From the NCBI GenBank assembly GCA_958450365.1, contig CAUEEP010000789.1, positions 57,513-121,512 on the forward strand: 64,000 nt of DNA, written 5' to 3'. Of this stretch, positions 45,776 through 55,152 are shown piece after piece (within the stretch, counting starts at the first letter, position 1; the number at the start of each line of letters is the position of its first letter). A program made the translations under genes and the position numbers. The notes below the pieces were generated by a model. The model saw only the letters and a program-made list of their open reading frames with translations. It had not been told where the DNA came from and searched no databases. This DNA is from Mesorhabditis belari. Its lineage: Eukaryota; Nematoda; Chromadorea; Rhabditida; Rhabditidae.

Positions 45776-47580
45776 CGTTTTGCTCTAGAATTTCCTTTTT
45801 ATCCACTTGAACTCAGCAAGTATCGTATAGTGCTTGAGATCAAGGAAAAGTCTAAAATTTCAAGTATATCCTTGAGTCTTAAAGTCTTTTTTTTCACTTC
45901 TTCACCCAATTCCATGGAATACAAATGAACAAAAAAGGAGGCTAATTTCTCCCTTTTTCTAGTTCTTCTGTCAAGAACATTAATCTTCTATACATCTTTT
46001 TTTAGTCTATGACTCAACTCTTTTCGGCTATAATTGCACTATATAATTTGCTTGTATTAGCCATAAGTAAAGTTTATAGATCTAGAATTTGTGTAGGAAT
46101 TTGTGCAGGAATTTGTGCAGCAACTCGTCTCGGCACTCGTCTCGAAATTCGTCGTAGTGACGATAGAATGACGGTCGGATCAGCTCGTCCCATTCGTTCA
46201 CCGTCCTGATTCCAGAAGGGATATCCATCAAGACCATATGCCAGAAAGTGAGCGATTACTCGAGCGCACAAAGAACACTCAAAAATTTACGCAGCGATTC
46301 TTCTTTTGCTTTGTAGATTGCATAAAAAGAAGATATTTAGCTCTAAATTTATACCCAAGGGTTTTCAGGGTCGGAGAATTGATTGGAGATATTCATTTTA
46401 TTAAGTCTATCAAGTGGGACTCGGTTGAATTGGTTATGAGTAGTCGGAGACAGGCTTTGGCATAGCAAACTGAATATGGATCGGAAAAAGTTTCAAAGTT
46501 ATGAGCTTTCAAAGCTAACATAACATTTAGATAACTCTAAAGCATATTCAGAATAGCTTGCAGACTCCAAAATGCATTCAATTCCTAAAATACCTCTCAT
46601 CTAAACAAATCCTGACAAGAGATCCTCAAGAGATTCATCTATTTCATCTATTTTCAACCTTTTTCCCTTTTTTTCCATTCAAGAGTCACTCCTTTTCTTA
46701 CTTGACTAACAGGAATTGCATTTTATTTCATTTTATTTCATTTATTTAGTTTCTATCTCATTTCTATTTCATTTTCATTTCATTCTATGCCTTTTTCTTT
46801 CCCATCCACCCCCATTTTTCTCTTTTTCTTTTTTCATTGACTCACTGAAGTGACAAATCTTCCTTTTTTTAGCCTAATGTTCAACGTGAAGTCTTTTCTT
46901 TTTCAACGTCAATTCTTCATTAAACATGTCAGCTTTCTTCTTTCTGCTTATCCAAGTAAAGACAAGCACTTAACAAGTTCCTATTCTGATAAATTCCTCT
47001 TTAAAACTCTTTAAGACTTTCTGTTATCCTAATCCTAGACCAAACCTTCTCATTTTTAGGCCAAGTTCCAAAATAAACTAAACAAGATAGTTCCAAAATA
47101 AACTTTTTTAAAAGAAAGCTTTGATCCTGCTTATTGAAAATATGGCCTTTCTATAGTAATTTTCTAAACTTTCAAGAATCAATGCCAACTTAGAATGCCA
47201 AGAATCTAAACTTAGCTCAGCTTTATTCTTGATTTCTATACTAGAAAAGATTCAATAGTTTTTTCTATGAAATAATCTGCAAATCTGCAAATGAAACTAC
47301 GTTTTTACCCTTAAAAAAAACTCTAGAACGGCCTCTAATAGAACGGAAATAGAACGGAAATAGAAGGAGCATCGCGTAGTCTAAGTTTACTCTCAAATAA
47401 ACAATTAAAACAATTAAAACAATTGAAACAATTGAAAAGCCGAAAAGAAAGCCATTTCATCATTCGTTGTTCATGAAAACGAATGAAATCATGTCTTGAA
47501 TAAGCCATTTTCGGCAAATCCACTCCGGAAATTTGAAATCAAAAGCGTCAAAACGAACGCGTGTGTTTACATTTCTTTTT
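45776..47580. other. About 1.8 kb without a recognised gene
   Basis: A reverse copy of the CTTTCTGGCATA...GTGCGCTCGAGTAATCGC core lies at 46236-46276. GGAATTTGTGCA is duplicated at 46090-46120 and AGTCGGAGACA is shared with 44880. ATTTCATTTT repeats occur at 46720-46790. No exon, RNA gene or autonomous transposon was found. Confidence 0.4.
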
Positions 47581-47763
47581 AAAAAAAAAAATACATTTAT
47601 TGAAAACCAATAATGTGATACAAACAAAGGGTACATAATAAGACATAAAGGTTAAACACACAATTTTATGGCACTGCGGCCGTTCTCACCCCTATTTACC
47701 CCTATTACCCAAATGTTGTGAAAGAAAAAACCCACTTGGTGGGAAAAAGAAACATTTTTATCT

Positions 47764-47834
47764 TGCCAGAGTGATTGAACCCTCGACCTTCCGCTTAAGA
47801 GACAAGACCCCTAACCGGTCGGCCATCTGGCGGC
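47764..47834 (-). repeat. tRNA-derived element
   Basis: On the minus strand, GCCAGA and TCTGGC at the ends can pair over six bases like an acceptor stem. An A box (TGGCCGACCGGTTAGGGG) and a B-box-like word (GAGGGTTCAATCACTC) are in tRNA positions. The anticodon loop would read TCTCTT with only three stem pairs, so a working tRNA is unlikely. It shares GTCTTGTCTC with the copy at 11257. Confidence 0.6.
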
Positions 47835-47939
47835 TTTTCGATCAAAAAACCCGATTGCAGAGTTACGCAAAAAGGCAGTTTTTTTTTTAAAAATTCAATC
47901 AACAGCTGTTTTTAAATCTTGAAAACGATTTGAACTCTA

Positions 47940-48412
47940 TTCGCTATTCAACTGAATAAAGCATATATATGTTGTGTCCGATTTAGATTACAGTCTATAT
48001 CGGACGTCCGATTTAGATTCAATCTAAATCTTATATAGATTGAACAATAATACGTCTTATATAGGTTGAACAATATAAACGTGCTTAATATATGTTCTTA
48101 AGCGTTTTTTTGCAATTTTCTGCGCTTTTCAAAGAAATTTTCAAAGAACATATGTTAAGCACGTTTATTATTGTTCGATCTGTATCGGACGTCCGATATA
48201 GACTGTAATCAATAAAAGACCTTTGAAAAATGCAGAAAACTACAGAAAACGCTTAAGAACATATATTAAGCATGTTTATATTATTGTTCAATCCATATAA
48301 GATTTAGATTGAATCTAAATCGGACGTCCGCGATAAGTTCAATCTAAATCGGACGTCCGATATAGACTGTAATCTAAATCGGACGGAAATCTAAATAGGA
48401 CACAACATATAT
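47940..48412. mobile_element. Palindromic element next to a retrotransposon tail
   Basis: 47940-47968 is the retrotransposon 3' tail (CTATTCAACTGAATAAAGCA then TATATA). From 47970 the ends GTTGTGTCCGATTTAGATTA and its complement (about 48385-48407) enclose repeats of TATCGGACGTCCGATTTAG and AACATATGTTAAGCACGTT words that mirror around 48120. No coding capacity. Confidence 0.82.
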
Positions 48413-48599
48413 ATATAAAAGAACTCGATAAATGCACAATGAAATCATAAAAATCTCTCTTAAAAACGATCTTGTTCTCTTTAGAAAATAAAAACACTAC
48501 CAAAATCTATCGTTTAGAATGAGAAAAACCTATTTTTAGCTTTTTTAACACATTCGAAAATTATTGCAAAAATTCGTGAAAAAAATCAGCGAGGGGTTA

Positions 48600-48985
48600 T
48601 ATATGACTTTTTAAAAGATATTCAGTTGATTAAATAATTTGGCGACAAATTCCCGTCAAATGTAAAGATATTCAGTTATTTGACTGGTTTGGGAGGAAAT
48701 TTCCGCCAAACTTAAGGATATTCAGTTATTTAATTGCTTTTTTTGGTAAAGTCCCTTCAAATTCAAAGATATTCGATTGTTTAACTGATTTGGCGGCAAA
48801 TTTCCGTCAAATGTAAAGATATTCAGCTGTTTAACTGATTTTGCAGGAAATTCCCGTCAAATGTAAAGATATTCACCTATTTAATTGCTTTTTTTAGTAA
48901 AATCCCTTCAATTTAAAGATATTCGATTGTTTAACTGCTTTGGCGGCAAATTCCCGTCAAATGTAAAGATATTCAATTTACTCGA
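48600..48985. repeat. Tandem repeat of about 56 bases with AAAGATATTCAG
   Basis: Seven units carry AAAGATATTCAGTTGTTTAA, then CTGATTTGGCGG and AAATTCCCGTCAAATGT. Two unit types alternate: type 1 has TTTGGCGGCAAATTCCCGTC, type 2 has TTGCTTTTTTTGGTAAAATC. The higher period is therefore about 170 bases. Confidence 0.85.
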
Positions 48986-49260
48986 TGTGTAAACAGGATT
49001 ACGCGTCGTTTACTCGAGCAAAAGCGTCGATTCATCGAGTAAAAAAAAGTTACTTACTAAGTAATTACTTACGCACAACGAACAAACTCTAGTCGCGAAT
49101 TTGTTAAGTAAATCCGGCGCCTTTCTTCCTAATGGACTACCCACTCTTTGCGTCATTTCTTTTTTTTTTTCAATTTTGAAAAAAACATTGAATAGATTTA
49201 AGAGAAAAATTCGAGTCTTATGACAAAGAAAGTTCGTCTTTTTTAGTTCTCTTTTTTGTG
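48986..49260. other. No gene seen
   Basis: A short inverted word pair (TTTACTCGAGCAAAAGCGTCG, CGAGTAAAAAAAAGTTAC) recalls the element at 19076. Nothing else. Confidence 0.4.
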
Positions 49261-49277
49261 CTGTTTTCAAATCTTTT

Positions 49278-49415
49278 CTTTTGCAAACACATCTTTTCTA
49301 ATCCACTTTATTCTTCAATTTTTCTCCGACAACATTTCCCCATCGTTGAAGGAAACTGAAAAAGTTGAGTGCACGAGAAAGGGTGTGTTTAAGCAAGAGT
49401 ACAAAGCAAAGAACA
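49278..49415. repeat. Hairpin-element copy
   Basis: The arms (GCAAACACATCTTTTCTAAT and AGTGCACGAGAAAGGGTGTG) surround a loop with CCGACAACATTTCCCCATCG; flanked on the right by GAGTACAAAGC. Confidence 0.7.
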
Positions 49416-49636
49416 TGATTTCATTAGGATTTCATTTTTTTTACTAATCTAGTTTATGTCTTTGTCTAGAAATCAAAATAAATTTCCAAGAATCTGCAAA
49501 ATTATTCAAATTCCCCCAGTCGCATAAAGAAAGAGAAAGAGAAAGAGAACAAGAATTTTTCTATCAAAAAGGAATCTCTTTACTCAAAAATAACTAAAGA
49601 TAGCTTAATTTTGAGTCTAATTTTTATCTCTAATAT

Positions 49637-50385
49637 ATATGTCGTAGCCGCTTACGAAATATTCAGCCGCTAACGAATGAGCGTATTTCCGGACATCCAA
49701 TCAAAAAGTCACTCACATAAAAAATGTTCATAATACATATATTTTATAATAAATTTTTGAAATTAGCTCATTTGGTTCAGTAGAAAATTTTTTTTGAGCC
49801 TCTAAAGTTTAGGGTAAAAAAATGCCTTAAAATGGCTATAAAAAATTTTCCACTCAGCCAAAAAACTTGCCTAATAGCTCATTTTGTAGCCAATTTGATG
49901 TAGTTTCTTAAAGTAAAGCTACATTGAACATTTGCTTTTCAAAGCTAGGAGAAAGAGGGCGAGGAACGATTTCAGTTGAACTCGGTCGCTGTTTTCACAT
50001 TTGAGAATTGCCCTGCATTTGTTCCTCGCCCTCTTTCTCCTACTTTCAACGAAAAATTGTTTTAGATGGCTTTACTTGAAGAAACTACATCAAATTGGCT
50101 ACAAAATGAGCTATTAGGCAAGTTTTTTGGCTGAGTAGAAAATCTTTTATAGCCATTTTAGGGCATTTTTGAACCCTAAACTTTGGGGCTCAAAAAAAAT
50201 TTTTTACTGAACCAAATGAGCTAATTTCAAAAATTTATTATAAAATATATGTATTATGAACACTTTTTATGTGGTTGACTTTTTGATTGGATGCCCGGAA
50301 ATACCCTCATTCGTTAGCGGCTGAATATTTCGTAAGCGACTACGACATATATATATATAGATACTTTATTCAGGACCTGAGATAA
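49637..50385. mobile_element. 715-base near-perfect palindrome plus retrotransposon tail
   Basis: From ATATATGTCGTAGCCGCTTA at 49634 the sequence mirrors nearly base for base to CGACTACGACATATATAT at 50338. Arm words include TTCCGGACATCCAATCAAAA, TTTGAAATTAGCTCATTTGG and ATGTAGTTTCTTAAGTAAAG-like forms. The centre is near 49990 and carries GAGGAACGATTTC/ATTTGTTCCTC. The right flank (ATACTTTATTCAGGACC, 50362-50378) resembles the retrotransposon tail in the minus orientation. No coding capacity. Confidence 0.88.
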
Positions 50386-50820
50386 AGTGCGCTAGATTTA
50401 AGACATTAAAACACATGAATTCATACAACACGAAAAGGATATAATAAAAAAGAAACACGATATAATATATGCAAAATAGATCTATTTATTTGATCTAATA
50501 GATCTATTTTATTCAAATATTCAAAGAGATTCTTTTTAAAACAATTTCCTTTTCATTTTTTTCATTTCATTTCAATTATTTATGTCGTGTTTTTTTTCTG
50601 TGTTTTCTGTGTTTTCTCGTTTTCTAATCCAATTTTCATCATTTCCCCCATTTTCCAGACTGAATTATTGAAATTACTGAATTAGCGCTTGAAATCTCAG
50701 CGCTTTGAAGAGGATTTCCCAGGAAAACTCACGCATTTTATTACAATAACCATACTGATTGAGTAATGATTCAGAATTGGGTAAATGAACTAAACATTGC
50801 AGGTTCTGGTACTTTGAGTG
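50386..50820. other. No gene seen
   Basis: AT-rich; GATCTATTTATTTGATC is a small palindrome at 50480-50500. Confidence 0.4.
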
Positions 50821-50823
50821 GTG

Positions 50824-50965
50824 TACTTTGAGCTCAGTAAGCAGCTCAGTAAGCAGCTCAGTAAGCAGCTCAGTAAAGCAGCTCAGTAAAGCAGCTCAGT
50901 AAAGCAGCTCAGTAAAGCAGCTCAGTAAAGCAGCTCATGGTATACTTTGAGCTCAGTAAACAGCT
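50824..50965. repeat. 13-base tandem repeat, CAGCTCAGTAAAG
   Basis: About ten copies of AGCTCAGTAAGC or AGCTCAGTAAAGC. The array runs directly into the hairpin element at 50960, whose left arm begins AGTAAACGCACCCTTTCTGG. Confidence 0.88.
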
Positions 50966-51170
50966 CAGTAAACGCACCCTTTCTGGCTCACTGAATTCTT
51001 CATTTCCCTTACAGCAACGATCGTGCTTTTGTCCTCAACTCAGTGCATCAAAAAGGTTGCGTTTACCGGTGAGCACAAAGTACATGAGCCTATAATCGCT
51101 AGCAGTTTGGCACACTAAAAAAACCTCGTCAAAGATCTGGTTCAATTACCCAACAACTCTATTTTAACAG
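50960..51170. repeat. Hairpin-element copy plus companion segment
   Basis: The arms GTAAACGCACCCTTTCTGGC and CAGTGCATCAAAAAGGTTGC are followed by GAGCACAAAGTAC, then the companion (CTATAATCGCTAGCAGTTTG, GCACAC, TTCAATTACCCAACAACTC). Confidence 0.75.
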
Positions 51171-51640
51171 TTTCGAAATGCGCTTTGGTAAACGCATTTC
51201 ATCTAGTGCACTTAAATCTTCATTGCTGAATTGCTGAATTGCTGAATTGCCAAAATTATACCCAAAATTCAGCATCAGACTTCTTTTTCCATCTCAAAAT
51301 AACCAAAACTGTAGGCGTTTTCTCGCAAAAAGTCGAAAATTTCCAAAAATTCCATGAATATCCCAGTTTTGAGTCACTAATTTCATTCAAAAACAGGTGA
51401 AAAATTTTTGAAAATTTTTTTGTTTTGAAAAAATTTTTTCACCTGAGCTTTTATGTGTCTAAATTTTTTTTCTTCAAATATTAGAGATTTTTAAAAATGT
51501 CTAATACTTGAAGTTTATATAATATTTTTAAAGATGTATACTTTTTGAATTTTTGAATTTTTCAAATCTTTTTCCATTTTATTCATCGAATTTCGAAATT
51601 TCAACAAATTTTCTGTAAAAGTCGTGTGCCAAACGTGCGC
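51171..51640. other. No gene seen
   Basis: TTGCTGAA is repeated at 51220-51250 and AAATTTTTTCACCTGA mirrors TCAGGTGAAAAATTTTT at 51390-51445. No gene. Confidence 0.45.
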
Positions 51641-51642
51641 GA

Positions 51643-51960
51643 GTTCTCCGAGAACGCCTAGAGAACGCCTAGAGAATGCCTAGAGAATGCCTAGAGAATG
51701 CCTAGAGAAGGCCTAGAGAAGGCCTAGAGAGCGCCTAGAGAAGGCCTAGGGAAGGCCTAGAGAATGCCTAGAGAATGCCTAGAGAAGGCCTAGAGAAGGC
51801 CTAGAGAAGGCTTAGAGAATGCCTAGAAAAGGCCTAGAGAATACCTAGAGAATACCTAGAGAATGCCTAGAGAACGCCTAGAGAACACCTAGAGAACACC
51901 TAGAGAACACCTAGAGAACGTCTAGAGAACGTCTACGCCTAGAGAACGCCGAAATGCAAA
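51643..51960. repeat. 11-base tandem repeat, GCCTAGAGAAT
   Basis: About twenty-nine copies of CCTAGAGAAYG / CCTAGAGAAGG with neighbouring copies most alike, indicating slippage growth. It ends next to a right-arm fragment of the hairpin element (CAGTGCGCTAGACAACGTG, 51963). Confidence 0.9.
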
Positions 51961-52860
51961 TCAGTGCGCTAGACAACGTGCTTTTACACATCTAGAGAAC
52001 GCGGAAAGCGTTTTGCAAGAAAATTACTGATCGTTAGTCTTATTAATCAATAGTCCTATCAATGCAAACTTTCGATTTTTTTAAAATTTAAAATTATTGG
52101 GGAACAGGAATTAAAAGAATTTAAATTAAAAGAAAGAATTAAAAGAATCAAAATTGGAATTTCTTTTTAATCAGTGCACTAGACGGTGTGTGTTTAAGGG
52201 AATTTTCGGCAAAAGATCAAGGACACAATTGTTGTTGGAATAAAATGAATATTCAGCTATTCAGCTGTTCAGCTAGCTTCAAGAGTAATCAAATTTGAAT
52301 TCTTTTTTTAAACAATTCCAACAGAAATAGAATATCGTACGTCATTTGCAAAAACAGGTTACCTTTTTTTAATAAAAACGATTGCATACGTGGGCTTTGT
52401 TTTCTCTTTGAAGTCTTTTCTGTTCTTTTCTTTTACGACGAAAAGAGAATATAATTGAATCGAGAGGAGTACTGAAGAGGTGGGAGGGGACAGGGACTGA
52501 CTAGCGCCAACCCACGCACCACACTCAGCTTTTGCCCACACGGATCCTGTATCCCGGGCTTTGTTCTTCTCTGCTCATTCTCCTCCATCTAGCTTTAAAT
52601 ATTACTCTTGTTGAGTGTCTTGAGAGTCATTCAACTAAATATTAAACTAAACAATCAAACAGTCATTCAACTAAATATTCATTTTATTCAGAAATCTCGT
52701 ATTTTTGTGTCGCAGATCGCCGATTTTGGGTCGCAGGAAGGTTCTGCACAATCCGCTTTCTACATTCTAACAAAATCCTTCTATGGATTAGAGCTGGGGA
52801 TAGAAAAATGGTTCGATCCGGGAATTGAATTGAACTTGTAGAAAAAAGTAAAAGAACAAA
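51961..52860. other. No gene seen; hairpin fragments
   Basis: Right-arm fragments of the hairpin element lie at about 51963 and 52172 (CAGTGCACTAGACGGTGTGT). ATTAAACTAAACAATCAAAC-type short repeats lie at 52630-52680. No coding region recognised. Confidence 0.45.
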
Positions 52861-52865
52861 GTTTG

Positions 52866-52940
52866 AGCCGGACCCGGAATTGAACCCGCGACCTCACCGA
52901 CCAGAAGCGAGAATCATACCCCTAGACCAATCGGTCTCGA
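52866..52940 (-). repeat. tRNA-Pro-like pseudogene
   Basis: On the minus strand the order GATTGGTCTAGGGGTATGAT, TCTCGCTTCTGGT, GAGGTCGCGGGTTCAATTCC closely follows nematode and vertebrate tRNA-Pro, including A and B boxes. The anticodon stem (CTCGC/CGGTG) is broken, the loop would give CTG rather than a proline anticodon, and the acceptor stem has two mismatches. It is therefore a pseudogene or SINE head. Confidence 0.7.
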
Positions 52941-53635
52941 ATTGAGAGAGGGGGGAAGAGCCATATCAGAACAGAACAGAAGATTCTGTAGAGCTGACGG
53001 GATCTGTAGATCATCTGCTCAATTCTGTTCATATCTATCTGTTCTCTTTGAAGCTTCAATCAGTCTACAAGCCAGTTGCAGTCTACAATCAGTCTACAAG
53101 CCAACTACATTAAAGTCTACAAGCCAGTTGCAGACTTCTTGTTGGCTTTGATATGTTAGAAATCAGTTAGAACGGTTTCCAAGAAGCTAGTGCATGACTA
53201 TAGTGGTCTTTCTCCAAACTTTCAACCAATTCCCCTCATCGAATGGTACTTTGCGCTTTGTAAACGCACCCTTCCTGGCGTACTGCATTCTTCAGTTTCT
53301 TTGTGCTTTGACAAAATGAGCAATCTAGGTTTAAAGAGTTCAAAGTGGCGCATCGTCTGTCCGAAAGATTGAAACGCTACGCTCTCAACTCTCAGACTAC
53401 AATTTTGTTCATTCCGATCACCAGACTAAAGTATGAGCTGAAATTTTTTGTTTAAATGAATACGAAGAACCCACTCGCTTGACGTTTCCCCTTTTTTTCC
53501 CCTCAAGCACCTGCCTCTTATTCTTTTCTTTAATTTACCTTTCACCTCAAAAATATTCTCATTGTGAAATCTTTCTGATCAAAGGTTTGTAGTGTGATTT
53601 GACCCGATTCTTGACGACTTGCTCATCCTCTCTTC
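52941..53635. other. No gene seen; short repeats
   Basis: CAGTCTACAAGCCAGTTGCA is repeated three times at 53058-53128. A left-arm fragment of the hairpin element (GTAAACGCACCCTTCCTGGC) lies at 53261. Nothing coding. Confidence 0.5.
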
Positions 53636-53760
53636 ATGTACTTTGTGCTTACCAAACCACAACCTTTCTAGCCCACTCAATTCTTTATTTTCTCAAGAAA
53701 AATGATTAATCCAGCGCGCCAGAAGGGAAATGTTTACAGCTTTAAAGAGCTCAACGTACA
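53636..53760. repeat. Hairpin-element copy
   Basis: ATGTACTTTGTGCTTACC, CAACCTTTCTAGCCCACTC and, on the right, GCGCGCCAGAAGGGAAATGT. The loop is shortened to TTTTCTCAAGAAAA. Confidence 0.65.
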
Positions 53761-54660
53761 CTAATGGGCTGCATTTTTATCCAATCCATTTATTTTACTG
53801 AATCAAGTATGACTAAGATCTTTCAGCCTATTATCTAAACCTATTATCTAAGCCTATTATCCTACAGTATTCTTAACAAACTATAGTATAGTAAAAGCTG
53901 ACTACTAGCTGGTTGTTTCGGGTTTTACTGGTTTAAACCGAAAGTAAACCCGGATTAAATCAGCTTTAATAAGAAATAAGAAATAAGAAACACGTATTTC
54001 TTTTTCTTTCCTTATTTTATTTGTTTCTTTTCATCATTTCGTCGTCATTTCTTGATGTTTCGATCGAAAATTTGATTCATTATCGCCCAAAAAGGTGAGA
54101 ATTCTAAATCTATGTACTTATTTTTCTGTAAAACTTTTAAAAAAATAGTTTTCAAGTGATATTTGTGATCTTTAATCTTTGATCTTTGAGCTCTCTTTAA
54201 ATCCTTTTTAAACCTAAACACACTAGTGCACAAAGCTGGCTTTGTCTTGATTGATTCTTGACTGATTATCTAATTAAGACTAATTGACTAATTAAGAACA
54301 AACCAATCAATGAACAAACCAATCAGTCAACAATCCCTATCTATCAAAGCATAGTCAAACAGGTAAACGAATTACAAACTATATAATTACCGAACGTTTA
54401 GCATTTTACAAATAGGGATTTTACAACGCGGAACCTAGTCGTTAGGGCTCACAATTCCCCTTTGATCACTATGCTTTGATCATTTTATTCTTTTAAAGAA
54501 GCATGCTTCGTTTTCGAGTAAGCACCAAGATTTCAAAGGGATTTTTCTCGAAAACTAGCGATCCTTCGCAAGTTCCGAAAGCATCATCGTACTCGCCGTA
54601 TTCGTGTTTGAATCTCATTTTAGTACCACTTCTGACTATTCCCTTCTTGGTCTTATCGTC
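53761..54660. other. No gene seen
   Basis: CCTATTATCTAAG repeats lie at 53826-53865 and AAGAAATAAGAAAT at 53970-53990. No exon recognised. Confidence 0.4.
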
Positions 54661-54663
54661 AGA

Positions 54664-55072
54664 TAACTAATTCTTGACTGATTCTTGACTGATTCTTGTC
54701 CGTTCCTTGACCGTTCCTTGTCCATTCCTTGTCCATTCCTTGTCCATTCCTTGTCCATTCATTGTCCATCCCTTGTCCGTTCCTTGACCGTTCCTTGTCC
54801 ATCCCTTGTCCATTCCTTGTCCATTCCTTGTCCATTCCTTGTCCATTCCTTGTCCATCCCTTGCCCGTTCCTTGTCCATTCCTTGTCCATCCCTTGCCCG
54901 TTCCTTGTCCATTCCTTCTCCGTTCCTTGTCCGTTTCTTGTCCATCCCTTGCCCGTTCCTTGTCCATTCCTTGTCCATTCCTTGTCCATTCCTTGTCCAT
55001 CCCTTGCCCGTTCCTTGTCCATTCCTTCTCCGTTCCTTGTCCGTTTCTTGTCCGTTTCTTGTCGAACTTTTA
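54664..55072. repeat. 10-base tandem repeat, TTCCTTGTCCA
   Basis: Some forty units of about 10 bases (TTCCTTGTCC, CATCCCTTGCCCG) with longer blocks duplicated (54855-54950 against 54985-55050). It ends about 80 bases before the splice acceptor of nlp-8. The Ser/Pro/Cys frames and their reverse are artefacts. Confidence 0.92.
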
Positions 55073-55152
55073 CAAATTACTGTAACTTTCTATCTTTTTT
55101 ATCTCTTTTATCATCTTTATCATATCATTATCAGCTAAAATTTCAATTTTAG

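Noticed and set aside
47764..47834. Functional tRNA gene
   Set aside because: The acceptor stem pairs but the anticodon stem and T stem do not.
52866..52940. Functional tRNA-Pro gene
   Set aside because: Broken anticodon stem, non-proline anticodon and acceptor mismatches.
54685..55152. Open frames of up to 155 codons on both strands in a TTCCTTGTCC array
   Set aside because: All frames are open because the 10-base repeat lacks stops; no splice context and pure repeat composition.
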